Part shown: piece by piece, positions 1-7,298 of the stretch | Layout: every line of letters starts with the position of its first letter | Position numbering within the stretch: position 1 is the first letter of the stretch | NCBI GenBank assembly: GCA_005885565.1 | Contig: VAXK01000194.1 | Span: 1 to 37,585, forward strand | DNA from: Actinomycetota bacterium | GTDB lineage: Bacteria; Actinomycetota; Thermoleophilia; Gaiellales; Gaiellaceae | Direction: 5' to 3' | DNA length: 37,585 bases | The notes under the pieces: model-generated | What the model saw: the letters and a program-made list of their open reading frames with translations, nothing else | Databases searched by the model: none | What the model was told of the DNA's origin: nothing | Made by a program: the position numbers and the translations under genes

Positions 1-1
1 C

Positions 2-295
2 TTCACGGCCGAGGAAATCCGCCTCGACGGCGACGGCAAGGTCTCGGTCGACGGCGAGCTGACGATCAAGGGCGCCACCAAGCCGGTCGCGGTGACCGGG
101 ACGGTGACCGCGCCGATGGCCGATCCCTATGGAAACGACCGCATCGGCCTCAATCTGGCCACGAAGATCGACCGCACCGACTTCGGGGTCGACTGGAACA
201 ACCCGCTCCCGAGCGGTGAGCCGTCGCTTGCGAGCGACGTCACGATCCTCGCCGAGCTGCAGTTCGTGAAGCCGGGAGGCGAAACGAGCGAGTGA
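2..295 (+). CDS. YceI-family protein, C-terminal part (5' truncated)
   Basis: The reading frame enters from the left edge, so only the last 97 residues are visible. They contain the typical second half of a YceI lipocalin-like barrel: a 'GELTIKGATKPV' strand-turn followed by 'DPYGNDRIG' and 'IDRTDFGVDWN', which match the family signature closely. YceI proteins bind isoprenoid-type lipids inside a beta barrel, and many are secreted. The signal peptide, if any, lies outside the window. The stop overlaps the GTG start of the FMN reductase (GTGA), so the two are translationally coupled. The family is confident; the ligand and role are not known from this sequence. Confidence 0.88.
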   Translation, partial: FTAEEIRLDGDGKVSVDGELTIKGATKPVAVTGTVTAPMADPYGNDRIGLNLATKIDRTDFGVDWNNPLPSGEPSLASDVTILAELQFVKPGGETSE

Positions 296-855
296 CGCGG
301 ATCCTGGGCATCTCCGGCAGCCTCCGCCGCGACTCGCACAACACGAGTCTGCTGCGCGCCGCGGCCGGCGCCGCCGGCCCGGACGTCCAGTTCGAGCTCT
401 ACGACGGCCTCAAGGAGGTTCCGCCGTACGACGAGGACGACGATGTGCACCCCCGCGCAGCAAGCGTCGCGCGCTTGAACCAAGCGATCGCGAACGCGGA
501 CGCGGTGCTCTTTGCGACGCCGGAGTACAACTCGTCCATCCCGGGCCAGCTGAAGAACGCGATCGACTGGGTCTCGCGTCCGGTGGCGACGAACGTGCTG
601 CGGAACAAGCCGGTGGCCGTGGTCGGTGCGAGCACGGGCGCGTTCGGGGCGGCCTGGGCACAGGCTGAGCTCCGCAAAGTCCTGGCCGCGCTCGGCGCGC
701 GGGTGCTCGATGTCGAGCTCCCCGTCCCGCATGCTCACACCCGCTTCGAGGAAGGCGGTCTGATCGACGACGAGATCAGGGCAAACCTTGCCGAGGCCGT
801 GGAGGCGCTGGCCGCCGAAATCCGAGGGCGCGAGGACATGAGGGTCGTCGCCTGA
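292..855 (+). CDS. NADPH-dependent FMN reductase family protein
   Basis: This 187-aa flavodoxin-fold protein begins with 'ILGISGSLRRDSHN' (residues about 3-16), the FMN-phosphate loop of the NADPH-dependent FMN reductase/azoreductase family. It continues with 'FATPEYNSSIPGQLKNAIDWVS' near residues 73-94, the second flavin-binding segment. Members transfer hydride from NAD(P)H to FMN, quinones, azo dyes or chromate in the cytosol. The GTG start overlaps the YceI stop by 4 bp. The length is normal for the family. Substrate specificity cannot be read from the sequence. Confidence 0.92.
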   Translation: MTRILGISGSLRRDSHNTSLLRAAAGAAGPDVQFELYDGLKEVPPYDEDDDVHPRAASVARLNQAIANADAVLFATPEYNSSIPGQLKNAIDWVSRPVATNVLRNKPVAVVGASTGAFGAAWAQAELRKVLAALGARVLDVELPVPHAHTRFEEGGLIDDEIRANLAEAVEALAAEIRGREDMRVVA

Positions 856-860
856 TCGTG

Positions 861-1970
861 ATGAGCAAGGGTGGAGCCAAGCGGATTCGTGTCGGCATCA
901 TCGGCGCCAACCCGGATCGCGGCTGGGCGGCACAGGCGCACATTCCCGCGTTGAGGTCGCTCGCAGATGACTTCGAGATCACGGCGCTGTCCACCAGCCG
1001 ACGCGAATCTGCCGACGCCGCGAGCAAGCTCTTCGGCGTGCCGACCGCCTTCGACAACCACCAAGACCTCGTCAGCAACCCGGCTGTGGACGTCGTCGCG
1101 GTCACCGTGAAAGTGCCGTATCACCTCGAGCTTGCGACTGCAGCGCTCGAGGCAGGCAAGGCCGTGTACTGCGAATGGCCGCTCGGCAACGGCTTGAACG
1201 AGGCCGAGACGTTGGCCGCGCTGGCGAAGAACCAGGGTGTCCTCGCCGTGGCGGGCCTGCAGGCCCGCTCTGCGCCGGCGGTCGCCTACGTCCGCGACCT
1301 GGTCGAGCGGGGCTACGTCGGTGAGGTGCTCTCCACCACCTTGGTCGGCTCGGGAATGGGCTGGGGACCGACGGTGGAGCCGTTCAACGCGTACCTCAAC
1401 GACAGGAAGAACGGCGCGACCATGCTCTCGATCGCAGTCGGCCACACGGCGGATGCGCTGTGTCACTGCCTCGGCGAGGTCCGAGAGCTCTCGGCCACCA
1501 TGGCGATGCGCCGACAGACCTTCACGATCGCGGAGACTGGCGAGAGCAAGCCGATGACCGCGGATGATCAGGTGGCCGTCAGCGGACTGCTCGAGGGCGG
1601 CGCCGCCTTCTCGATCCACTATCGCGGCGGGGTCTCGCGCGGCACGAACCTGCTCTGGGAGATCAACGGCAGCGAGGGCGATCTGCAGCTCACGGCCACC
1701 GGCGGCCAGGCTCAGATCTGGGAGCTGGACGTCCATGGCGGCAGGGGCGCGCAGTCCTCGCTCGAGCTCCTGCCCGTGCCGGAGCAATATCGGTGGGCGC
1801 CGCCGCAAGGCCCGGGCACCAACGTTGCGCAAGCGTACGCGCGTTTCGCACGCGACTATCGCGAGGGGACGCATTTCTGCCCGACCTTTGAAGACGCGGT
1901 CAGGCGCCATCGCATGCTGGACGCGATCGAGACTGCCGCGGCGACCGGTCAGCGTCAAACGCTCGGTTGA
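861..1970 (+). CDS. Gfo/Idh/MocA-family NAD(P)-dependent oxidoreductase, Gal80-like
   Basis: A 369-aa two-domain oxidoreductase. The N-terminal Rossmann segment has 'VGIIGANPDRGWAAQAHIPAL' character and a later 'VKVPYHLELATAALEAGKAVYCEWPLG' stretch, where the usual EKP is replaced by EWP as in Gal80-like members. The C-terminal part is the GFO_IDH_MocA alpha/beta domain. Family enzymes oxidise or reduce sugars, inositols and related polyols. Starts at GTG 858 and ATG 861 are both possible; I chose ATG because neither has a clear Shine-Dalgarno. The gene begins only 5 bp after the FMN reductase, so it is probably co-transcribed. A small hairpin with a T-run follows the stop. Confidence 0.88.
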   Translation: MSKGGAKRIRVGIIGANPDRGWAAQAHIPALRSLADDFEITALSTSRRESADAASKLFGVPTAFDNHQDLVSNPAVDVVAVTVKVPYHLELATAALEAGKAVYCEWPLGNGLNEAETLAALAKNQGVLAVAGLQARSAPAVAYVRDLVERGYVGEVLSTTLVGSGMGWGPTVEPFNAYLNDRKNGATMLSIAVGHTADALCHCLGEVRELSATMAMRRQTFTIAETGESKPMTADDQVAVSGLLEGGAAFSIHYRGGVSRGTNLLWEINGSEGDLQLTATGGQAQIWELDVHGGRGAQSSLELLPVPEQYRWAPPQGPGTNVAQAYARFARDYREGTHFCPTFEDAVRRHRMLDAIETAAATGQRQTLG

Positions 1971-1974
1971 TCCC

Positions 1975-1994
1975 CGGCGTGCGGCGCCGTTTTT
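1975..1994 (+). terminator. Probable intrinsic terminator after the Gfo/Idh gene
   Basis: CGGCG and CGCCG form a 5-bp G+C-only stem around a 5-nt loop, followed directly by five T residues. It lies just after the oxidoreductase stop at 1970. The stem is short, so strength is uncertain. Confidence 0.5.
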
Positions 1995-1999
1995 AGAGG

Positions 2000-2016
2000 G
2001 CAGAATCTGCTAAAGT
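2000..2016 (+). promoter_or_regulatory. Candidate promoter and ArsR operator
   Basis: An 11-bp palindrome with a central A, GCAGAATCTGC (2000-2010), sits directly before a possible -10 element TAAAGT (2011-2016). The start codon at 2024 would lie about 7 nt after the -10, which fits a leaderless transcript. ArsR repressors bind short A/T-centred palindromes over their own promoters, so autoregulation is a reasonable inference. No good -35 is visible. Confidence 0.4.
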
Positions 2017-2023
2017 GAACCTC

Positions 2024-2335
2024 GTGGTTCAGTATCAAGCGACCGTCGACCGCGCCTTCGCAGCCCTCGCCGACCCGAACCGGCGCGCCGTCCTCGAACG
2101 GCTCGCTTCCGGCACCGCGACGATCAGCGAGCTCGCCGAGCCCTTCGGCATGTCGCTGACCGGGATGAAGAAGCACATCCGGCTGCTCGAGGAGGCGCAG
2201 CTCGTGACGACGGAGAAGGTCGGCCGCGTCCGCAGGTGCATGCTCGCGCCCTACGCTTTCGAGGGCATCAGCACGTGGCTGCAGCGGCTCGACCGCTTCG
2301 CGCAGGTCGTCGAACGCACGAAAGGAGCACGATGA
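2024..2335 (+). CDS. ArsR-family transcriptional regulator (SRPBCC-linked type)
   Basis: A roughly 103-aa winged-helix protein. 'FAALADPNRRAVLERLASG' (helix 1-2) and 'TISELAEPFGMSLTGMKKHIRLLEEAQLV' (recognition helix-turn-helix) are the hallmark of the ArsR subgroup found next to SRPBCC/AHSA1 genes. No metal-binding CxC motif is present, so the inducer is probably not a metal. GTG 2024 fits the usual family N-terminus and the nearby -10 box; GTG 2015 is in frame but overlaps that -10. The stop overlaps the next gene's ATG (ATGA). It likely represses this four-gene operon. Confidence 0.9.
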   Translation: MVQYQATVDRAFAALADPNRRAVLERLASGTATISELAEPFGMSLTGMKKHIRLLEEAQLVTTEKVGRVRRCMLAPYAFEGISTWLQRLDRFAQVVERTKGAR

Positions 2336-2736
2336 CGCAGAAGGGATTCACCGCCGAGGAAAAGGCCGCGATGAAAGCGCGCGCCCGAGAGCTGAAGGCG
2401 GAAGCGGATGGGGAAAGCGCTGTGCGCGCCTCGATCGCTGCGATGTCGCCGCAGGACCGCGCCATCGCCAAGCGGCTACATGAGCTCATCAAGGCCGCCG
2501 CCCCAGATCTCTCGCCGAAAACGTGGTACGGGATGCCCGCCTATGCCAAGGACGGCAAGGTCGTCTGCTTCTTCCGCAACGCGGGGAAGTTCAAGGAGCG
2601 GTACGCGATGTTCGGCTTCAACGACAGCGCGAAGCTCGACGAAGGCTCCATGTGGCCGGTCGCCTTCGCGCTGACGAAGCTGACCGCAGCCGACGAGGCG
2701 AAGATCCGCGCGCTCGTGAAGAAAGCGGTGGGCTGA
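2332..2736 (+). CDS. DUF1801-domain protein (first copy)
   Basis: A 134-aa protein with a charged N-terminal helix (about residues 1-35) and then a DUF1801 (YdhG-like) domain: 'IKAAAPDLSPKTWYGMPAYAKDGKVVCFF' and later 'YAMFGFND' and 'LTAADEAKIRALVKKAV'. DUF1801 proteins are small alpha/beta domains of unknown biochemical function; a related family has been called an iron chaperone. The ATG start overlaps the ArsR stop, and an in-frame extension further upstream lies inside arsR and is unlikely. The family is confident; the function is unknown. Confidence 0.85.
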   Translation: MTQKGFTAEEKAAMKARARELKAEADGESAVRASIAAMSPQDRAIAKRLHELIKAAAPDLSPKTWYGMPAYAKDGKVVCFFRNAGKFKERYAMFGFNDSAKLDEGSMWPVAFALTKLTAADEAKIRALVKKAVG

Positions 2737-2737
2737 G

Positions 2738-3166
2738 ATGAACGAGACGACCGTCACCACCCCGAGCGAGCTCGAGATCCGCGTCGAGCGGATCTTCGAC
2801 GCACCGCGCGCGCACGTCTTCTCCGTCTGGACCGACCCGAAGTTGATCCCCGAATGGTGGGGCGACGGCACGGTCGTCGAGGAGATGGACGTTCGTCCCG
2901 GCGGCACGTACCGCTTCCGCACCGCCTACGGCGACGTCGAAGGCGAGTTCCGCGAAGTCGACGCGCCCGAGCGGCTCGTGCAGACGTTCCAGAACCATCT
3001 GCAGACCCTCGAGTTCGAAGATCTCGGTGACCAGACGAAGCTGACGCAGACGATGCGCTTCGCGACGACCGAGGAGCGCGACACGACGATGCAGTACGGC
3101 GTCGAAGAGGGCGCCAAGCAGGGCTTTGCGCGCGTCGACGCGCTGCTGGAGAAGATCGCAGCATGA
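2738..3166 (+). CDS. SRPBCC (AHSA1/START-like) domain protein
   Basis: A 142-aa SRPBCC protein. 'IRVERIFDAPRAHVFSVWTDPKLIPEWWG' is the classic AHSA1 N-terminal strand-helix, 'MDVRPGGTYRF' follows, and 'GAKQGFARVDALLEKIAA' is the closing amphipathic helix. The fold makes a deep hydrophobic cavity for small ligands. ArsR-SRPBCC gene pairs are common in Actinobacteria and Chloroflexi, and the ligand is usually unknown. It starts 1 bp after the DUF1801 stop and ends in an ATGA overlap with the next gene. Confidence 0.92.
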   Translation: MNETTVTTPSELEIRVERIFDAPRAHVFSVWTDPKLIPEWWGDGTVVEEMDVRPGGTYRFRTAYGDVEGEFREVDAPERLVQTFQNHLQTLEFEDLGDQTKLTQTMRFATTEERDTTMQYGVEEGAKQGFARVDALLEKIAA

Positions 3167-3552
3167 GCGAGTCTCCATCTCAGCTGATCGACGCAAGGAT
3201 CAAAGAACTGGGCGACTGGCGGGGTAAGACCCTCTCCAGGCTTCGCGCCCTAATCAAACAGGCCGACCCGGAAGTGGTCGAGGAGTGGAAGTGGAAAAAG
3301 GCTTCTAATCCAGGGGTTCCGGTGTGGTCTCACCAAGGTGGGATCTGCACCGGCGAGACGTACAAGAGCGTCGTGAAACTCACATTCTTCAAGGGGGCCT
3401 CGTTGAAGGACCCTTCGGGACTGTTCAACTCAAGCCTCGAAGGCAATACCCGGCGCGCAATCGACTTCCACGATGACGATGAAATCGATGAGAATGCTTT
3501 CGTTGCCCTGATTCGTGCTGCCGTTAGCCTGAACGAGTCCTCCTCACGCTAG
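3163..3552 (+). CDS. DUF1801-domain protein (second copy, lower G+C)
   Basis: A 129-aa DUF1801 protein: 'LSRLRALIKQADPEVVEEWKWKKASNPGVPVWSHQGGICTG', then 'LTFFKGASLKDPSGLFNSSL' and 'RAIDFHDDDEIDENAFVALIRAAV'. It is not a close copy of the DUF1801 gene at 2332. Its base use is visibly different from its neighbours, with many A/T-ending codons (AAA, TCT, AAT, GTT), which suggests recent acquisition. It is still joined to the SRPBCC gene by an ATGA overlap, so it has been captured into the operon. Function unknown. Confidence 0.85.
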   Translation: MSESPSQLIDARIKELGDWRGKTLSRLRALIKQADPEVVEEWKWKKASNPGVPVWSHQGGICTGETYKSVVKLTFFKGASLKDPSGLFNSSLEGNTRRAIDFHDDDEIDENAFVALIRAAVSLNESSSR

Positions 3553-3561
3553 TTCCCTGAC

Positions 3562-4236
3562 GTGGACGAAGCGACCACTGCCGAGTCGATGCGTGACTAC
3601 TACGCGCGGCGGGCCTCCTACTCCGAGTGGTTCTACCTCGAGCCGGAACGGCAGCGTGACCTGCGCACGATGGAGGCATGGTTGCCGTCGATGTTCGTGG
3701 ACCGCCGCGTGCTCGAGGTCGCGTGCGGTACCGGCTGGTGGACGCCACACGGCGCGTCGTTTGCGCGCGAGTGGCTCGCCACCGACCTGAACCCGGAGAC
3801 GATAGAGGTCGCCCGCTGCAAGGAGATGCCGCCGTGCGTCCGGTTCGAGACCGTGGATGCACACACCTTCGCCGAGCTCGGTGATCGCCGCTTCGACGGG
3901 GCGTTCGCCGGCTGCTGGTGGAGCCATGTGCCGCTGGGCCGGCTCGCGGGCTGGCTCGACGCTCTCCACGCGCGACTCGAGTCCGGCGCACGGGTCGTGA
4001 TGCTCGACAACAGCTATGTGCGGTCGAGCCGCACTCCGAGCAACACCCCGATCAGCAGACGGGACGCCGACGGCAACACCTATCAGCGGCGCACCCTCGA
4101 CGACGGAAGCGTCCACGAGGTTCTCAAGAACTTCCCCACCCGCGAGCAGGCGTTCTCGATGCTCGGTGAGCGTGCTGTCGAACGACAGTGGATCCAGCAC
4201 GAGCACTACTGGATCCTCAGCTATCGACTCATGTGA
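3562..4236 (+). CDS. Class I SAM-dependent methyltransferase
   Basis: A 224-aa protein with motif I 'VLEVACGTGWWT' (about residues 49-60), an acidic residue after strand 2 ('ATDLNPETIEVA') and post-motif 'FDGAFAGCWWSHVP'. This is a Methyltransf_25/11-type Rossmann methyltransferase acting on a small molecule. The C-terminus has an added 'GNTYQRRTLDDGSVHEVLKNFPT' segment seen in uncharacterised homologues. The GTG start lies 9 bp after the DUF1801 stop, so it may be the last gene of that operon. The substrate is not deducible. Confidence 0.9.
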   Translation: MDEATTAESMRDYYARRASYSEWFYLEPERQRDLRTMEAWLPSMFVDRRVLEVACGTGWWTPHGASFAREWLATDLNPETIEVARCKEMPPCVRFETVDAHTFAELGDRRFDGAFAGCWWSHVPLGRLAGWLDALHARLESGARVVMLDNSYVRSSRTPSNTPISRRDADGNTYQRRTLDDGSVHEVLKNFPTREQAFSMLGERAVERQWIQHEHYWILSYRLM

Positions 4237-4388
4237 CCGAATACAGCGGGCCGGGCATGCGCGGAGCGCGAGTGAGCATCTTGCTGACGGGCGTGCCCTC
4301 AGCCGACGCTTCGCTACAGAAGTACGTTCGAGGCTGCGTGCGCCTGCGATACCGAGCGTGTCACAGGATCCTGCCCCCGGCGCCGTTG

Positions 4389-4405
4389 ATACCCTGCTGG
4401 GGTAT
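4389..4405 (+). promoter_or_regulatory. CsoR-type operator
   Basis: A perfect inverted repeat, ATACCC-TGCTG-GGGTAT, matches the G/C-rich ATACCC...GGGTAT operators bound by CsoR/RcnR-family tetramers. It lies 20 bp before the ATG of the broken DUF4396 gene at 4426 and overlaps a TATAGC that could be a -10. The csoR gene is the next intact gene, so autoregulation is the natural reading. Confidence 0.7.
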
Positions 4406-4425
4406 AGCAATCGGAAGGGTCCGAG

Positions 4426-4833
4426 ATGAACGAAAACCAACGAAGTTTGCCCCACAGCGCCTTGACCGCCACGACGCACTGTCTGACCGGCTGCGCGATC
4501 GGCGAGGTGCTGGGGATGGTGATCGCGACGGCGCTGGGCCGGAGTGCCGTTTCGGCGCGCGCTCCCGCTCGCGTTCGCCTCCGACACCGCCTCGATCGGC
4601 CTGATGGAGATAATCGACAACGCGTTCCTCCTGCTCGTGCCCGGAGCGATGCAAGCCGGGCTGGGAGAAGGCCTGTTCTGGTGGAGTCTCGGGGTGGGGC
4701 TCGAGATCGCGTTCCTGTTCGCGTTGCCGCTCAACCGCTGGCTGATCGCGTGCGCGGGCGCAGCCACGCCGTCGTTCACGCCTACCACGCGACGCACGAG
4801 AATCACGGAACGCTGGAGTCACGTGCTGCCTAG
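4426..4833 (+). pseudogene. DUF4396-family membrane protein, degraded by a deletion and two frameshifts
   Basis: The ATG at 4426 has an upstream GAAGGG ribosome site and reads 'TATTHCLTGCAIGEVLGMVIATALG', the DUF4396 start. At about 4537-4545 the homology jumps to another frame ('FRRALPLAFASDTASIGLMEIIDN', then a second membrane helix ending 'LNRWLIA' near 4750). It then returns to the first frame for the histidine-rich tail 'GRSHAVVHAYHATHENHG' (to about 4815). The segment that normally links the first two parts, roughly 25-30 residues with one transmembrane helix, is missing. Neither frame alone gives a complete protein. DUF4396 genes often sit beside metal-handling genes, which fits this operon. 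Confidence 0.75.
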
Positions 4834-4880
4834 CCAGAACTGACAAGGCGCACTTGCAAGCTGAGACAGGGAGCGAAGCG

Positions 4881-5171
4881 ATGACGTACGGCTACGCCGC
4901 AAACAAGGAAGCGCTGATCAAGCGCTTGCACCGGGTCGAGGGCCAGGTGCGCGGGATCGAGCGGATGGTCGAAGACAACCGCTACTGCATCGACATTCTC
5001 ACCCAGATCGGCGCCGTCTCGACCGCGCTCGAGAGCCTCGCGTTCGCAATCCTCGACGACCACGTGAACCACTGCGTCAGCGACGCGATCTCCTCCGGCA
5101 ACAAAAGGGAGGCGGCGGCGAAGACGTCGGAGCTGCTCGCAGCGGTGCAGCGGTTCACGAAGACGCGCTAG
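4881..5171 (+). CDS. csoR: CsoR-family copper-sensing transcriptional repressor
   Basis: A 96-aa all-helical repressor (DUF156 fold). The copper ligands are in place as Cys36, His61 and Cys65, the same spacing and numbering as Mycobacterium tuberculosis CsoR, so Cu(I) rather than Ni or formaldehyde is the likely signal. 'ALIKRLHRVEGQVRGIERMV' is the DNA-contact helix. I chose ATG 4881 over the in-frame TTG 4854 because AGGGAG precedes it. Apo-CsoR would bind the inverted repeat at 4389-4405 and release on Cu(I) binding. It is followed 7 bp later by the permease it presumably controls. Confidence 0.93.
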   Translation: MTYGYAANKEALIKRLHRVEGQVRGIERMVEDNRYCIDILTQIGAVSTALESLAFAILDDHVNHCVSDAISSGNKREAAAKTSELLAAVQRFTKTR

Positions 5172-5178
5172 AGACGCG

Positions 5179-6363
5179 GTGCTTGTCGCAGTAGCTGTCG
5201 GTCACGAGCTGTCGCGGGCGCTCAGCTTTGCCTTCGGCATGACCTGGGAGGTGCTGTGGGCGCTCATCCTCGGCTTCGCCCTCTCCGGCGCCGTGCAGGC
5301 GGTGGTGTCGAAGCGCGAGATGCGCCGCCTGCTGCCCGACGACTCGCCGAAGACACTTGCGATCGCCTCCGGTCTCGGGGCGGCCTCGACCTCGTGCTCG
5401 TATGCGTCGGTTGCGCTCGCGCGCTCACTCTTTCGCAAGGGCGCCGATTTCACTGCGGCGATGGCTTTCCAGTTCGCCTCGACGAACCTGGTGATCGAGC
5501 TCGGGATCATCATGGCGCTTTTGCTCGGGTGGCAGTTCGTGCTCGGCGAGTTCGTCGGCGGGCCGTTGATGATCGTCTTTCTCGCGCTCCTGTTTCGACT
5601 CGTGCTCACGCGCCCCCTCGTCGAGGAAGCGCGCGCGGAAGCCGACAAAGGCCGGCTTGGCTCGATGGAAGGACACGCCGAGATGGACATGTCGGTCGAA
5701 GCCGGCGGACGATCGCTCTGGCAGCGGTTGCGTTCGCCCGAGGGCTTCACCGCGACCGCGAACTACTTCGTGATGGACTGGGCCGCGGTCGGCCGCGACG
5801 TCTTCGGCGGCCTCCTGATCGCGGGCGCACTTGCCGCCTGGATACCGAATTCGTTCTGGCAGCGCTTCTTCCTCGAGCACCATACGACGCTGGCCAAGTT
5901 CTGGGGGCCGCTCGTCGGCCCTGCGGTCGCGATCGTGAGCTTCGTATGCTCGATCGGCAATGTGCCGCTGGCGGCGGTCCTCTGGAACGGTGGCATCAGC
6001 TTCGGCGGCGTACTCGCGTTCATCTTCGCCGACCTGATCATCCTCCCGATCCTCGACATCTACCGCCGATACTACGGCTGGAGAATGGCCGGCTTCCTGC
6101 TCGCGAGCTTCTACGCGACCATGGTCGGCGCCGGGCTCGCGGTCGAGTTCCTCTTCCAGACGCTCGGCATCGAGCGGCACGCGCGAAACGCCAAGGTCGA
6201 GATGGTCTCAGTCAGCTGGAACTACACGACCTACCTCAACATCGTCTTCCTACTGCTCGCGGCTACGCTCGTCTGGCGCTACTTCCGCAGGGGCGGCGGC
6301 TGGGCGATGCTCAAGGTGATGAACGAGCCGATTGGCGAAGGGCATCACGCACACTCGCACTAA
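5179..6363 (+). CDS. Permease, DUF318/YraQ-ArsP type
   Basis: A 394-aa integral membrane protein with about eight hydrophobic segments in two halves joined by a charged loop (about residues 150-190, containing 'MEGHAEMDMSVEAGGRS'). 'GLGAASTSCSYASVALARSLFRKGADFTAAMAFQFASTN' and 'CSIGNVPLAAVLWNGGISFGGVLAFIFADLI' are the two repeated signature regions of the DUF318 (YraQ/ArsP) permeases, each with a conserved Cys-Ser. The tail 'GEGHHAHSH' is His-rich. Relatives export organoarsenicals or are linked to metals. Position behind csoR suggests metal-induced efflux. The GTG start is 7 bp after the csoR stop. Confidence 0.87.
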   Translation: MLVAVAVGHELSRALSFAFGMTWEVLWALILGFALSGAVQAVVSKREMRRLLPDDSPKTLAIASGLGAASTSCSYASVALARSLFRKGADFTAAMAFQFASTNLVIELGIIMALLLGWQFVLGEFVGGPLMIVFLALLFRLVLTRPLVEEARAEADKGRLGSMEGHAEMDMSVEAGGRSLWQRLRSPEGFTATANYFVMDWAAVGRDVFGGLLIAGALAAWIPNSFWQRFFLEHHTTLAKFWGPLVGPAVAIVSFVCSIGNVPLAAVLWNGGISFGGVLAFIFADLIILPILDIYRRYYGWRMAGFLLASFYATMVGAGLAVEFLFQTLGIERHARNAKVEMVSVSWNYTTYLNIVFLLLAATLVWRYFRRGGGWAMLKVMNEPIGEGHHAHSH

Positions 6364-6680
6364 CTCGCTCGGCTCGGTCGGGCGCTCTACCGCGAGGCCG
6401 GCCTCGACCTAAAGGCTGAGCTGGCGACGCTCACTGCCCGCGCGAACCGACCCGAGGCTGATCTATACCGGGCTTCGCCGTGTTCGTGAGCGGCTGATCG
6501 ACTCATCTCATTATTGGACGTGCCCAAAGCGTGAATGCACAGTTGACCACCGAAGTTGCCTCAATGCGAACACGTCTGCCCGTTCGGACGCAGCACTGTT
6601 CTTTACGATGACGCTGTGCCTCCGTGTCGGTTGGAAGACGCGATGTCGCTGAGTGCGGGTTGACTTGGAGGCTACTGCAG
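6364..6680 (+). other. Intergenic region, no confident gene
   Basis: About 317 bp follow the permease stop. The permease frame stays open for about 40 codons more (to a stop near 6489) with a helical-looking composition but no start codon, so it may be a decayed gene end. GAGGCCGGCCTC at 6394-6405 is a perfect 12-bp palindrome with no loop. A TACGAT at 6604-6609 resembles a -10 but has no convincing -35. I see no RNA gene and no clear terminator here. Confidence 0.5.
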
Positions 6681-6974
6681 GTGGCAGCGACGGTCTCTAG
6701 CAGTGGCCGCTCAGAGGGCGCCGAGCATGCGGTGCTGCTCCGCGAGTGTCAGCAGGTAGCCGCCGAGGCGAGGCGGCTGCTCTACAAGACTCGCGCGCGC
6801 GTCGTCCGCGCCCTGCCCGGCGTCGAAGCCGAGCGCCTGAGGCTCGTCGCGCTGCTCGAGTCGGCCGAGGCCCTCGCGCAGGAGGTCAGAGCGAGACGCT
6901 CTCCTTGCCGTCCGGCTGTTCTTGCCGTGACTGGGCCTGCGCCCGATCGGCGGCGGCTTCGAGGCGGTCGCTGA
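6681..6974 (+). CDS. Possible small helical protein (uncertain)
   Basis: GTG 6681 has GGAGG 9 nt upstream and opens a 97-codon frame. Residues about 10-70 are rich in Ala, Glu, Arg and Leu with an amphipathic pattern ('ECQQVAAEARRLLYKTRARV', 'EAERLRLVALLESAEALAQEV'). The last third is Arg/Pro-rich, overlaps the HTH gene on the other strand (6886 onward) and does not look like protein. Either the real product ends early through a sequence change, or this is a chance frame. I do not recognise a family. Confidence 0.35.
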   Translation: MAATVSSSGRSEGAEHAVLLRECQQVAAEARRLLYKTRARVVRALPGVEAERLRLVALLESAEALAQEVRARRSPCRPAVLAVTGPAPDRRRLRGGR

Positions 6975-7257
6975 GCGCCCCGATCGCCGGCCCGAGCGGG
7001 AAGAGGATGTCGTCCGCCTCGTCGCCCGTGTAGCGAGAGACGGGGTACCCCGTCAGGTAGGCGATGACGATCGCTTGGGCTCGGCTCGGGCGGTACTTTT
7101 CGTGCTCGGGCGCGTCGCTCGTCCAGCGCTCGATCGTCTTGACCGATCGCTCCGTCAGCCGGGCGAGATCCTTGCGCTTGATGCGCTTCTCAGCCAAGTC
7201 GGCTCGGACCCTGGCCGCAAGGACCCGCTTCGGCAGTTGCACGTCATCGCGTCTCAT
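6886..7257 (-). CDS. Small helix-turn-helix protein
   Basis: A 123-aa basic protein with a lambda-repressor-like HTH at about residues 16-47 ('RADLAEKRIKRKDLARLTERSVKTIERWTSD'). It then has a hydrophobic segment 'QAIVIAYLTGYPVSRY', an acidic stretch and a charged polar tail. It resembles phage- or element-type XRE regulators but I cannot assign a named family. ATG 7257 is a plausible start; a TTG at 7281 and a GTG at 7242 are in frame. It lies 41 bp downstream of the MBL hydrolase gene on the same strand, so it may be co-transcribed with it or use the promoter noted at 7253-7281. Confidence 0.65.
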   Translation of the reverse strand: MRRDDVQLPKRVLAARVRADLAEKRIKRKDLARLTERSVKTIERWTSDAPEHEKYRPSRAQAIVIAYLTGYPVSRYTGDEADDILFPLGPAIGALSDRLEAAADRAQAQSRQEQPDGKESVSL

Positions 7258-7281
7258 ATGCGCCACCGCGGCCCGTGTCAA
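7253..7281 (-). promoter_or_regulatory. Possible promoter for the HTH gene
   Basis: On the minus strand TTGACA (7281-7276) and TATGAG (7258-7253) are separated by exactly 17 nt. Transcription would begin near 7246, after the ATG at 7257 but just before an in-frame GTG at 7242. If the promoter is real, the shorter start would be used. This rests on a motif match only. Confidence 0.35.
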
Positions 7282-7298
7282 GTCCGTCTGCGTCTCAG

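Noticed and set aside
6394..6405. GAGGCCGGCCTC palindrome as a terminator of the permease operon
   Set aside because: It has no loop and no T-run, and such G+C palindromes occur by chance in this DNA.
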